From positions 27,452,402 to 27,516,401 of the forward strand of contig NC_088301.1 in NCBI RefSeq assembly GCF_032854445.1: a DNA stretch of 64,000 bases, written 5' to 3'. The notes below the pieces were generated by a model that ran no database searches, was not told the origin of the DNA, and saw only the letters and a program-made list of their open reading frames with translations. Made by a program: the position numbers and the translations under genes. Source of the DNA: Liolophura sinensis. Its lineage: Eukaryota; Mollusca; Polyplacophora; Chitonida; Chitonidae. This document shows, piece after piece, positions 56,301 to 62,201 of this stretch; within the stretch, counting starts at the first letter, position 1; every line of letters starts with the position of its first letter.

Positions 56301-57407
56301 CTTGGAATAGTCCCTGGCGTGGAATCCAAGAGAATCCTGTATCGATTTCAGTAAAAGATATGACGAACTCCATGCTGCTGTTACAAATAAAGCCCATCTT
56401 TAGCGGCAGATAATGTTTGTTAGTCCGTACCCTTGTTAATTTAGAGAAAGTGAATTTAGATACAGTTTATCATGTGCAGTGCAGGATAAATATATATTTG
56501 GATTGGAGTGGATTTTCTCAGTTGCTCAACTTCTGACTTAGTCCTGGTGGATTTGGCTCAATACGATATCTCTTCTTGTCCATCATTTTGCTATAATTTG
56601 ATGTGTTGGTTTTTTCCATCCGCAGAGTACGCCACCTGGATCTGTTCCGTCTACGCCACCGCCGGGTCCCAAACATGTCACCCGGGTCAAGGCCACTGCT
56701 ACAGTCAAAGTAGAAGTCCACACGCCGTTGCCGGGAAGTTCATGTAAGTCTTGTTTTCTGTTACATGTATGCCACTTTAACAGTAATATTCCCTGTGAGT
56801 TCAAATCCAGCTCGTGCTGGCTTCCTCTCTGGTGGTATGTGGGAAGGTTTTCCAGCAACCTGCAGATGGTCTTGGGTTTCCCCCGGGCTCTGCCGGGTTC
56901 CCACCCACCATAATGCTGGTTGCTGTCGAATAAGTGAAATATTCTTGAGTAAAACAGTAGTCAAATAAACAAATTTAATGGGGAACCTTTATACAAGAAA
57001 GACAAACCAAGTGCTTTTGTACACCATAGTCTTAATTTGGAAAATTTGAAGAGAATAATCTTTTCCCAGCTTTTTACGCATAAATTGCCTCTTAGCTTAA
57101 GTACATCCTACTTGAATGCTTCTCAGGGATGAGCATTCAAAACTGAGTCAGACTCAAAGCAAAATGTATCACTTGAAAAATGTTAAGGTGAAATACAGTA
57201 TTTTGAAAATTGTTGTGTGATGAAAAATTGCTAATAACTTTTTTTGTTATGTTTTATGTTTTAGGTGCATTTTCAGAGCCCGAGATCAGCCGAACCAGAA
57301 GCAACAGTAAAGAGAAAGAACAGAGTTACAAAAGTAAACGAAGGAAGTTAAAAGAGATAGATAATTCTGATTCTGACTCCGGCTCAGGTTCAAGCAGTCA
57401 GTGTTAG
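17123..57407 (+). CDS. ptch: Patched, Hedgehog receptor (26 exons, 5' end outside window)
   Basis: Patched is a 12-pass membrane protein of the RND/sterol-sensing-domain family. It binds Hedgehog and, when unbound, represses Smoothened, probably by moving sterol. The spliced exons read 1234 complete codons without a break and align end to end with vertebrate PTCH1. Landmarks are [10 protein letters not shown] in the first extracellular domain, the SSD (about v311-v489), GLGVDD in TM4 (v383-v388), TGECLKRTG after TM4, a cytoplasmic loop with two PPxY motifs, LVDADGI and AWVSND in the second extracellular domain, GIGVEFTVH in TM10, and a serine-rich tail. Human PTCH1 has about 1447 residues; roughly 130 are missing here at the N-terminus. 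Dispatched and patched-related proteins lack this combination. No frameshift, internal stop or lost splice site is seen, so it is an intact gene. The span includes introns. Confidence 0.97.
17310..20267 (+). other. ptch: ptch intron (exon 1-2)
   Basis: It holds a tandem duplication of about 39 bp at 18032-18109. Otherwise AT-rich sequence without a recognised element. Confidence 0.8.
18032..18109. repeat. Two-copy tandem duplication, about 39 bp
   Basis: GTTTGACTCCAACTGTTTTC and TTCATTATAATTAATGTA are followed by an almost identical copy with one substitution. Confidence 0.9.
20268..20337 (+). CDS. ptch: ptch exon 2
   Basis: 70 nt, the length I recall for human exon 4. Acceptor TTTTCAG, donor GTAAGT. 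It encodes v62-v85: [14 protein letters not shown] aligns with QWKLEHLCYKSGE of PTCH1, including the cysteine. Confidence 0.93.
20338..21670 (+). other. ptch: ptch intron (exon 2-3)
   Basis: About 400 bp near its 3' end is the 45-bp-class tandem repeat listed separately. The rest is unique sequence. Confidence 0.85.
21133..21535. repeat. Tandem repeat of about 45 bp, 8-9 copies
   Basis: Unit AATATGTCACACTTTGTCAT, GTGTGCAATGTCCAACTGTC, then TGTTA, 40-50 bp with indels. Two versions alternate (CACTTTGTCATG and CACTCGGTCATG). It lies less than 150 bp before the exon 3 acceptor. Confidence 0.92.
21671..21777 (+). CDS. ptch: ptch exon 3
   Basis: 107 nt, donor GTGAGT, v86-v120 plus two bases. It contains [16 protein letters not shown], almost identical to the PTCH1 segment with the same cysteines. 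It is five codons longer than the human exon as I recall it (92 nt); the extra residues lie in a proline/alanine-rich stretch after the motif. Confidence 0.95.
21778..25635 (+). other. ptch: ptch intron (exon 3-4)
   Basis: It contains the 24-bp tandem repeat at 22507-22632, an A run at 23381-23403 and a T run near 24347. No coding sequence recognised. Confidence 0.85.
22507..22632. repeat. 24-bp tandem repeat, 5 copies
   Basis: Unit TTATGTTATATGGTTGCCAT plus GGTT with substitutions between copies. Confidence 0.9.
25636..25741 (+). CDS. ptch: ptch exon 4 (first half of human exon 6)
   Basis: 106 nt, acceptor TTTACAG, donor GTGAAG, a weaker donor than its neighbours. v121-v156: LKWTNLNP aligns with LRWTNFDP and DSIGEIFEK with DSWEEMLNK. 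Without splicing, the frame runs on to a TAA near 25799 with no family resemblance. Splicing to 25996 restores the alignment exactly. Confidence 0.92.
25996..26088 (+). CDS. ptch: ptch exon 5 (second half of human exon 6)
   Basis: 93 nt (31 codons), acceptor GTTTCAG, donor GTAAGC. v157-v187 contain the signature [16 protein letters not shown], only slightly different from PTCH1. Together with the previous exon it makes 199 nt, the length of human exon 6 as I recall it. Confidence 0.97.
26495..26699 (+). mobile_element. Family-A SINE, nearly full length
   Basis: It begins near the B-box-like GTGAGTTCAAGTCC and runs through CTCATGCTGGCTTCCTCTCC to CACCAATCAAATAAATAAAT. The tRNA-like head before the B box is missing or degraded. 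No clear TSD. Confidence 0.9.
29648..29900 (-). mobile_element. Full-length family-A SINE with 12-bp TSD
   Basis: 253 bp between perfect repeats AAGACTGTTGGA at 29636-29647 and 29901-29912. On the minus strand it starts with TAGCACAGCGTAATG (A-box-like), has GAGTTCAAGTCC (B-box-like), then the conserved body and an AAAT tail. This copy defines the 5' end of the family. It has a short insertion next to the tail. The body resembles molluscan MESC/MetaSINE-type domains as I remember them. Confidence 0.93.
31807..31928 (+). CDS. ptch: ptch exon 6
   Basis: 122 nt, same as human exon 7 as I recall it. Acceptor GTTTCAG, donor GTAAGA. v188-v228: [19 protein letters not shown] aligns with [20 protein letters not shown] of the first extracellular domain. 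Confidence 0.96.
31929..34724 (+). other. ptch: ptch intron (exon 6-7)
   Basis: It holds a GTAA/ATAA-rich stretch near 32070-32095, a T run near 32560 and the 24-bp repeat at 33410-33585. Confidence 0.85.
33410..33585. repeat. 24-bp tandem repeat, 7 copies
   Basis: Unit GTGCAATAACCTTCTTTTAG plus CCAT. The middle copies are identical or nearly so, which suggests recent expansion. Confidence 0.95.
34725..34872 (+). CDS. ptch: ptch exon 7
   Basis: 148 nt, same as human exon 8 as I recall it. Acceptor TCTGTCAG, donor GTAAGT, followed at once by a run of about 20 T. v228-v277: [11 protein letters not shown], then an acidic/aromatic helix and [14 protein letters not shown], which matches the AAAILEAWQRTYVE helix of PTCH1. 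Confidence 0.95.
35061..35192 (+). CDS. ptch: ptch exon 8 (end of ECD1, start of TM2)
   Basis: 132 nt, same as human exon 9 as I recall it. Acceptor CTCAG, donor GTATGT. v278-v321 carry an N-glycosylation sequon (NIT), the segment [20 protein letters not shown], then the first residues of TM2, the start of the sterol-sensing domain. Confidence 0.95.
35193..35522 (+). other. ptch: ptch intron (exon 8-9)
   Basis: 330 bp, AT-rich, no element seen. Confidence 0.9.
35523..35681 (+). CDS. ptch: ptch exon 9 (SSD, TM2-TM3)
   Basis: 159 nt, one codon more than human exon 10 as I recall it. Acceptor TTCAG, donor GTGAGT. v322-v374: the rest of TM2 ([11 protein letters not shown]), a short loop, then TM3 [20 protein letters not shown] and [10 protein letters not shown], nearly identical to PTCH1. 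Confidence 0.97.
35682..42225 (+). other. ptch: ptch intron (exon 9-10), longest internal intron
   Basis: 6.5 kb. A/T runs, a (GT)n run at about 37391-37408 and a short repeat GTGTGGTGTGTTAAGACT at about 38430-38466. No SINE copy and no coding sequence recognised. Confidence 0.85.
42226..42324 (+). CDS. ptch: ptch exon 10 (TM4 with GxGVDD)
   Basis: 99 nt, same as human exon 11 as I recall it. Acceptor CTACAG, donor GTAAGA. v375-v407: [23 protein letters not shown]. The paired aspartates in TM4 correspond to the ion-coupling site of RND transporters and are retained in Patched proteins. Confidence 0.98.
42325..46356 (+). other. ptch: ptch intron (exon 10-11)
   Basis: 4 kb. G-rich tracts near 43126-43139 and 44850-44862, and one family-A SINE at 45713-45945. 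No gene recognised. Confidence 0.85.
45713..45945 (+). mobile_element. Near full-length family-A SINE with TSD
   Basis: It runs from TAATAACCCAGGAGTCTC through GAGTTCAAGTCC to a tail of ATAAATGA units. A 10-bp repeat CATACTGATG flanks it (45703-45712, 45946-45955); a few more flanking bases match with one mismatch. Confidence 0.88.
46357..46482 (+). CDS. ptch: ptch exon 11 (TM5)
   Basis: 126 nt, same as human exon 12 as I recall it. Acceptor TCTCAG, donor GTGAGC. v408-v449: TGECLKRTG then the TM5 segment [20 protein letters not shown] and ALRAFSLQ, a hallmark of Patched. Confidence 0.98.
46717..46835 (+). CDS. ptch: ptch exon 12 (TM6, end of SSD)
   Basis: 119 nt, same as human exon 13 as I recall it. 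Acceptor GGTAG, donor GTAAGT. v450-v489: TM6 [20 protein letters not shown], then the basic membrane-exit sequence [16 protein letters not shown], matching DLYRREDRRLDIFCCF. Confidence 0.97.
47089..47351 (+). CDS. ptch: ptch exon 13 (cytoplasmic middle loop, two PPxY motifs)
   Basis: 263 nt, acceptor ATTTCAG, donor GTAACA. v489-v576 plus one base. A polar, proline-rich stretch contains [11 protein letters not shown], two overlapping PPxY motifs, where PTCH1 has SPPPPYSS; HETISQ after it matches HETQITMQ. PPxY motifs recruit WW-domain ubiquitin ligases of the NEDD4/ITCH type, known to control Patched turnover. The exon corresponds to the first part of human exon 14. Confidence 0.93.
47352..47608 (+). 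other. ptch: ptch intron (exon 13-14)
   Basis: 257 bp intron in the middle-loop coding region, at a place inside one exon in human. T/G-rich 3' part. Confidence 0.88.
47609..47769 (+). CDS. ptch: ptch exon 14 (cysteine-rich end of middle loop)
   Basis: 161 nt, acceptor ATGCAG, donor GTAAGA. v577-v630. The first half has five cysteines (v578, v587, v596, v600, v607). The second half, [17 protein letters not shown], aligns with WTLSSFAEKHYAPFLLK just before TM7. With exon 13 it totals 424 nt, against 403 nt for human exon 14 as I recall it. Confidence 0.93.
47770..48090 (+). other. ptch: ptch intron (exon 14-15)
   Basis: 321 bp, nothing notable. Confidence 0.9.
48091..48264 (+). CDS. ptch: ptch exon 15 (TM7, start of second extracellular domain)
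   Basis: 174 nt, acceptor CCTCAG, donor GTGAGA. v631-v688: TM7 [20 protein letters not shown], then [20 protein letters not shown] and [12 protein letters not shown], all closely matching PTCH1. Confidence 0.97.
48547..48685 (+). CDS. ptch: ptch exon 16 (second extracellular domain)
   Basis: 139 nt, acceptor CACAG after long T runs, donor GTGAGG. v689-v734 plus one base: [20 protein letters not shown] aligns with ADYPNIQHLLYDLHRSF, and [13 protein letters not shown] with LPKMWLHYFRDWL. With exon 15 it totals 313 nt, against 310 nt for the single human exon 15. Confidence 0.95.
48686..49081 (+). other. ptch: ptch intron (exon 16-17)
   Basis: 396 bp, almost half of it a truncated family-A SINE with its target-site duplication (48733-48928). 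Confidence 0.9.
48745..48916 (-). mobile_element. 5'-truncated family-A SINE with 12-bp TSD
   Basis: The tail (runs of ATTT) is followed by the conserved body, and the copy stops at CCCACGTATGGCCG, lacking the tRNA-like head. Perfect repeats TATGGAAAGATA at 48733-48744 and 48917-48928 flank it. Confidence 0.93.
49082..49227 (+). CDS. ptch: ptch exon 17 (second extracellular domain)
   Basis: 146 nt, acceptor GAGCAG, donor GTATGT. v735-v783: [19 protein letters not shown], then the sequon NAS and [19 protein letters not shown], matching the DDGVLAYKLLVQTG region of PTCH1. The sequon lies where PTCH1 has NGS. Confidence 0.96.
49228..50122 (+). other. ptch: ptch intron (exon 17-18)
   Basis: 895 bp containing the SINE-tail-derived minisatellite at 49581-49745. 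Otherwise unremarkable. Confidence 0.9.
49581..49745 (-). repeat. 39-bp minisatellite built from a SINE tail, 4 copies
   Basis: Unit GGTGTTTTACGCCACACTCA, AGAATATTTC, then AAAGGAAGT. The first 30 bp equal the end of the family-A SINE (minus orientation). The first copy is preceded by TTTGATT of the SINE tail. The copies differ by only a few bases. Confidence 0.9.
50123..50297 (+). CDS. ptch: ptch exon 18 (second extracellular domain)
   Basis: 175 nt, acceptor TCCAAG, donor GTAAGT. v784-v841 plus one base: [26 protein letters not shown] and [11 protein letters not shown], the most conserved part of the second extracellular domain. Three codons shorter than human exon 17 as I recall it. Confidence 0.97.
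50298..51157 (+). other. ptch: ptch intron (exon 18-19)
   Basis: 860 bp. A short AT-rich duplication (AACAACTTTATTATATTTT) lies at about 50364-50405; nothing else. Confidence 0.88.
51158..51246 (+). CDS. ptch: ptch exon 19 (second extracellular domain)
   Basis: 89 nt, acceptor TTACAG, donor GTATGT. v842-v871: [20 protein letters not shown] aligns with [20 protein letters not shown]. It is the first part of human exon 18. Confidence 0.95.
51247..51553 (+). other. ptch: ptch intron (exon 19-20)
   Basis: 307 bp ending in a T run of about 18 next to the acceptor. Confidence 0.9.
51554..51745 (+). CDS. ptch: ptch exon 20 (end of ECD2, TM8-TM9 start)
   Basis: 192 nt, acceptor CTGCAG after a run of about 18 T, donor GTACGT. 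v872-v935: [20 protein letters not shown], then a long hydrophobic TM8 and MNPWAAAVV. Exons 19 and 20 total 281 nt, the length of human exon 18 as I recall it. Confidence 0.97.
51746..52625 (+). other. ptch: ptch intron (exon 20-21)
   Basis: 880 bp, AT-rich, no element recognised. Confidence 0.88.
52626..52763 (+). CDS. ptch: ptch exon 21 (TM9-TM10)
   Basis: 138 nt, same as human exon 19 as I recall it. Acceptor CCACAG, donor GTAAGT. v936-v981: [20 protein letters not shown], then TM10 with [10 protein letters not shown], where Patched carries a conserved glutamate in the transporter-like core. Confidence 0.97.
52986..53128 (+). CDS. ptch: ptch exon 22 (TM11)
   Basis: 143 nt, same as human exon 20 as I recall it. 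Acceptor TTGCAG, donor GTAAGT. v982-v1029: [25 protein letters not shown] and GSEFDFIV, closely matching [20 protein letters not shown]. Confidence 0.97.
53129..55091 (+). other. ptch: ptch intron (exon 22-23)
   Basis: 1.96 kb. It contains a 25-bp duplication (GGGTCATGTAGACATTCATA) at about 53325-53370, a G run at 54235-54249 and a family-A SINE at 54732-54943. Confidence 0.88.
54732..54943 (+). mobile_element. Family-A SINE with 13-bp TSD
   Basis: It runs from ACCAATGCGGTCGCTGTGAG to a tail of AAAT units. It is flanked by perfect repeats ATTTTTCATCCTG at 54719-54731 and 54944-54956. It lacks the outermost part of the head seen in the copy at 29648-29900. It is very close to the consensus of the other copies and so probably young. 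Confidence 0.95.
55092..55191 (+). CDS. ptch: ptch exon 23 (TM12)
   Basis: 100 nt, same as human exon 21 as I recall it. Acceptor TTTAG, donor GTAAGT. v1029-v1062: [20 protein letters not shown] then [10 protein letters not shown], the last membrane segment. Confidence 0.97.
55192..55964 (+). other. ptch: ptch intron (exon 23-24)
   Basis: 773 bp, no element recognised. Confidence 0.88.
55965..56222 (+). CDS. ptch: ptch exon 24 (cytoplasmic tail)
   Basis: 258 nt, against 255 nt for human exon 22 as I recall it. Acceptor CACAG, donor GTGAGT. v1063-v1148: proline/arginine-rich start, [13 protein letters not shown], like the SEYSSQ and HQVIVEA parts of the PTCH1 tail, ending SRSSSRN. Reading on past the donor stays open to a TAA at 56352-56354. 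Confidence 0.93.
56223..56625 (+). other. ptch: ptch intron (exon 24-25) with possible alternative 3' end
   Basis: 403 bp. The exon 24 frame stays open for 43 codons to a TAA at 56352-56354, and an AATAAA lies at 56386-56391. A short repeat GGGATATTGATGATTGGC occurs twice in the open part. Confidence 0.75.
56626..56743 (+). CDS. ptch: ptch exon 25 (cytoplasmic tail)
   Basis: 118 nt, acceptor CCGCAG, donor GTAAGT. v1149-v1187 plus one base: [15 protein letters not shown], then [17 protein letters not shown], which aligns with the VTASASVTVAVHPPPVPG segment late in the PTCH1 tail. A SINE starts about 45 nt after the donor. Confidence 0.9.
56744..57264 (+). other. ptch: ptch intron (exon 25-26)
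   Basis: 521 bp, with a family-A SINE filling 56785-56973. Confidence 0.9.
56785..56973 (+). mobile_element. Truncated family-A SINE beside exon 25
   Basis: It starts near TGTGAGTTCAAATCCAGCTC and ends GTCAAATAAACAAATTTAAT. It is more diverged than the other copies and has no clear TSD. It begins about 45 nt after the donor of exon 25. Confidence 0.88.
57265..57407 (+). CDS. ptch: ptch exon 26 (C-terminus and stop)
   Basis: 143 nt to the TAG at 57405-57407, acceptor GTTTTAG. v1188-v1234: [16 protein letters not shown], a basic patch SKRRKLK (NLS-like), then [15 protein letters not shown]. The human tail also ends in acidic and serine-rich sequence, but similarity is weak. The frame is fixed by the exon 25 junction. 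Confidence 0.85.
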
Positions 57408-58643
57408 CAGGTCAGTTCAGTTATTAAATATAGTTTAAAAAAACTGCATTGCAATAACTTAGTTTTTAGCTTTTGGAGGCTAAAAACTAGTAGGTACACC
57501 CCAGCCAAAGTTATTTAAGACAGATTGTAACAGATGATACTTGATCTAAACTAACTTTTTAACATTTCACTGTTCAGGCATTGTGATTTGAAACAAGAAC
57601 AGAAAAACAAGGAAAGATAATCATTTATGCAATTTGAATTGGTATTCAATAATTGCCAATTTAATTTAACACTAAAATCCAAAGCATTAAATAACTTTCT
57701 TTCGTTTTGAAATGAATAACTAACGTGGAATTTCCTTTCTGCTTTCAGGCTGCCGGAATCAAAATGGGGCTGTACAGTGTGTATAAATGGTGCTAACTGG
57801 TCATTACTGTGTAAAATATGTACAGATATCAACCAATATTTATACTGATTATAACTTATTCTATTGGGTGATTCTTCATGCCAGAATGAAGATTCTCAAT
57901 AATCTTCGTATTGAATGACCACTGATAAGACGTTTGGAGAATCTACACATGACTGCTGGATAATGTTAAGACTGGTGTGTGCTGATTGGATATCACATGA
58001 CTGGTAAGTCAGGTGACGAAGGAAAGGAAGCTGATTGGATCACTATTGTTTGGTCACAAAACTGGGCTGGCTGACCAGAGAAAAGTCGAACAATGGCAAA
58101 GAAATGCAGAATGGATTGGTCAACTTTATTGCTGCAGGAAACGATACAGTTGGATGCCACAGTTAATTAAACAACTTGCTGAGTCAAAGTTTGGATTTTT
58201 TTTTTGGAGGCATTTCATGAGGTTGTTCACTGCTGTGACTCCAGCCAAGAATTTGTGTGTTCGGGGAGTCATGTCAGCTATGCCATCTCGTACGTGGATA
58301 GCAACACCAGTCTTGTCTGTGATACTGTACGCCTACAGCTGTTTATCAGTGTGCTAGGACTTGCAATTGCTTCCAAACTGACATGCCCTTTCCACAAGGG
58401 GTTGGACTGGCCTTTTTCATTATCAGCTGACATAAGGTTGAAAAAAGTCATAAAGCTCCATCTGGTGGAAATGTCTACTAAGGGAGCAAACTCCAGTCGA
58501 AGTTTGTTGACCAGTGGTATTTGAAGGCGGCCAACAGACAGTGAAATGTGCTGTGAGTTTTTACGGGTAATTTAGCGTTTTGAGGAGAACCATTTCATGG
58601 CCGTTTCACTTTCTTTACCCTCTGTCGGGTGTCTTGATCACCT

Positions 58644-58649
58644 AATAAA
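58644..58649 (+). terminator. ptch: Candidate poly(A) signal, proximal
   Basis: AATAAA 1.2 kb after the stop, followed by a GT-rich stretch (GTATATGTGTGTTTGTC), a fitting downstream element. Confidence 0.5.
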
Positions 58650-60417
58650 TATAAATAGGCAGGTATATGTGTGTTTGTCACCATTCTTTTTTTTTATTAT
58701 TTATTTATCACAACTTAACATTGTTATTGCAAAATCGTTGGCATAATTATTATTATTATATTATTATTATTACAGTTTCTTGAAATCAGGGCATTTTTGT
58801 GCAACCACTACATGTTACATACAGGTATTGTCACCAAAAATATTGGTGACATCACAAGTTAATGCAAATTTGATTTTTGGTGGACTACATTTGTAAAGAA
58901 TCGCTGAGGCCCACAAGTGCTAGTTCCTTAGAGCAAAAATGCATTTCTACTTAACAAAAATAATCTTGTTTTTTCTGCACTTGAAGTAGTATAAAATTAG
59001 CATAACTATTTTAATTAATTAACATTTTCTTAAGCTCAGACATTTATAGTGAATATGATTGTCGGTAAGTATGAAATTTTTGTTTGGGTCAGAAAATAAT
59101 TTGCCAGCAGCTAGTGCTAAATTTGCTTTTTCATAATTGAAAAGTGTTTCGACCAGAAGCTAATATTAACAGAATGCTTTTTGCACATTGTCATTTTTTC
59201 TTTCTTAATACCTCCAATTTTCCTAAGCCGTCCAATTCCACCTCTTCTACAGTCAACACCTTTTGTTAACATGACCAGGTTTATGCTAGTTGTGGTACCC
59301 TGGGGCCAATTTGCATTAGACATTGTGTGCAAAATTTTGTTATGTATTTGACAGATATGAAGAAAGCGTTGTCGCTGGAAGCTATATGTAATGCAGATAC
59401 TTAACACAGTTTGCACATGTGTTTGATGACATAAGCCACAGAATACAAGTTCTTTTGTTTTGTGTTTTTTTTTTGTTTTTTTTTTTTTATTATTACTTTA
59501 TTGAGATACTGCCACTGACGATGTCTGTTTGAAGTAATACAGGCTAGATACAATTGACTTAATCCCAGAATTTGTCTGCTAAATGTAGGAAAATTTCAGC
59601 AAAGACATGACAAGTGTTTTCATATATGGGTTGGGGTTAGAATGAAACTTCGATGGATTAAAATCATACAATGACAGCATTAGAACTAATTTAGTGTTTG
59701 TGTTTTAATCCGGTTTGACAAACTCACTGCCATTCTCATCTTTTTTGTCATGATATTGAATGTTCATTGAAAATGCAAACTTTCAAATGGGGAAGTGTTG
59801 GGGGGTGGGTAGCAGATTTAAAGGGTTTATGTGTGAAAGAAATAGAGGCTTTAGTGTGGGCTATGTTCTTAGAAGTTTTTTTTGTTTTATAAGAAACGAA
59901 GATTCAAAATTTGAATTGCAATATTTGATACGAAATGGTGAAGCATCACCTATGTGCAAGTGTTCACAGTGAGGGCTCGAACTCAGCACTCACGTGAATA
60001 CTGTTCGGTTTATATTGTTCTTACATACCTCAGCCTTTGGTGTGACGCCAGAAGTCGCACAATTTTGTCCATATCATGGTGTTATAATGTGAATCAGTAA
60101 GTCTATATATAAATATATGTATCAGTGTATAAGAGAAATGCTGGCACACACAGGCTGTGATAGGCCACTTATTTTTTATTATTACCTGTTGTGTTTATTA
60201 TTTCAACCTGTAAAAATGTGTACAGAAAATCTAGGGATGCCCTTATTGTGTAGGGTAGCAAGTTGATGTATAGTGCGTGTGTGTGAGCTATGGTGGTGTG
60301 AATGTAATGGAGTGAGTGTCGAATGAATCTGCGCATGTCCCGTCAACGGTCCTATATATAAATGAATGGGAGGTCGAAGTAAAATTTGTTACTGGAACTT
60401 TTTTTTTTTTTTTTTTA

Positions 60418-60423
60418 AATAAA
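60418..60423 (+). terminator. ptch: Candidate poly(A) signal, distal
   Basis: AATAAA directly after a T run, followed by GTGATGTAAACTGTC and T-rich sequence. The strongest candidate for the end of the long transcript. Confidence 0.5.
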
Positions 60424-62201
60424 GTGATGTAAACTGTCAAAAACAGAAACTGTCTCCGTATTTTGTCTTTCTAATTTTATTGCGTTTTGTCCATACATCG
60501 ATATCCGTTAAGGAAAAGCCTTTACTTTATGCGGAAAACTGGCATTTGGCATTCATATCTGCGAAAGGATGTAGGCCGTATCAGTTTTCCATTGGCTCAA
60601 AGAAAATTTTGACTAAAATATAGAAGAAGCTGGTTTAGCATAGGCAAATAAAGCATAGATTTTTCAGGGCAATATATTTTAAGCCAGATCATGAATTAAG
60701 CGGGATTGGGTAATGGCCATCCATAACGAAATGTAAGCTTAATGAAAGTTCCCTGCCACTGTGGTAATTTTGGACAAATTGTCGTTAACAGTATGTGGTA
60801 AAAAACGAGCTGGAAAGGTAGAATCACAAAAATCAGCATGCCAACGGTCCCCTTACTAACCTCAAGCAACAGTTTAAATATGAGCTTGACTGGTTGAAAA
60901 CCGATGTTCAAAAAACAGGTGTGACTGATCGTTACTGGGACACGTCGAGAGCATTTCCATATGCAACGTTCGTGGTGGGTTCAGATAATGACTATCGTGA
61001 ACATATATGCCAGCCGATATGAACTAATTGTAAAAAAAGAAAAATATATATATATATTTTTTTGAAATTTGCTTTCTGATAAATACCTCTTGAATATCTC
61101 AAACTGTGTGCTGTATTGTGCTGCAGGGAACGGACCAAAATCGGATTCAGATGGATTCCGACCATGTACGATATGGAAATCGCATATGAAAATATTTTTT
61201 TGATGTACATACCAAATATATGTTTGTCATTGGTGCAGTCTAAATCTTATTTGAAACATCTTGTAGGTGTATGACAAGGAGATCGCCTTGTTCATTGCGT
61301 GTAGCCATACAATGCACCATAAAAAATAAATCCTATGTGCCAGAATTAATTTAAATATACCGTATATTTATATATATATATATATAGCCATTTCGAGACG
61401 TAAAGCACAAAACAGCCTGTAATTAAGTTTTCATAACAAGCATGTGGCTGAAGAAAAGAAGAAGAAAAAAACGAACTAGTCTGGTCTACAAAACGAACGC
61501 CGTGAATGTGGCATGTGGAATTTAATTACCACACGGAGATAGATTATACATTCGTAATGCCCTTTACATGCAGGCTCACGCTCTTCAGGGAAAAGCCACA
61601 AAAGCGATCAGTATGACATAGTTTAAAGCAGTATAAGGGTATCCGTGTGACCCTCCTTAACAAAGGTCACGCCTCGAACGCCGTTAATGCCAGAGAAGCA
61701 ACATGTGCGCCCGTGGACCACCCAAGAGGTAACGGGATAGCCGCGCTGTTCGACGGCTCCACTTCCTCCGGCAATGGTCCGCCTGGTGATCTTGTTTTCG
61801 TCTTTTTTTTTAACCATTCGGCATTCTCGCATGCACTGAAGGCAGACATGATAGGCTAGTCAGCGGTAGACGGACGTAATTGCAGAAATAATAAAACGCT
61901 ACATATCCGAATAAATTGCTTTGGAAGGCACGTTTCATACATGGTATAAGTTTTACACATGGAATTGTTGTCTGAAGTACCATTACTAATTAACAACCCG
62001 CCCGATTTATACTGATGAACAGTAGATCGGGCATAATACGGTCAGCACACTGTAAAGCCTAAAGATATCGAGATCAAGAACGTAAGACATAGGCCGCGTC
62101 CTATTTGCCATTACAATTATTTAAAATGTTTCCCACATAAACACCACATACTCTAAAAAATAAAACGTAATAAGTAAATAAATAAAATAAAAGAAAATAA
62201 A

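Larger units (their letters stand above)
57408..60440 (+). other. ptch: Likely 3' untranslated region of ptch
   Basis: About 3 kb without a recognised coding sequence, between the stop and the last good poly(A) signal. A possible 3'UTR intron spans 57411-57748 (GTCAGT donor three bases after the stop, GCTTTCAG acceptor). ORFs at 58013-58524 show no family resemblance. Confidence 0.55.

Noticed and set aside
58013-58524. Two overlapping ORFs of 114 and 106 codons after the ptch stop
   Set aside because: No recognisable family, overlapping frames, and position in the likely 3'UTR.
61623-61859. GC-richer patch with ORFs on both strands
   Set aside because: No known family and no splice context; kept only as a note in the intergenic entry.
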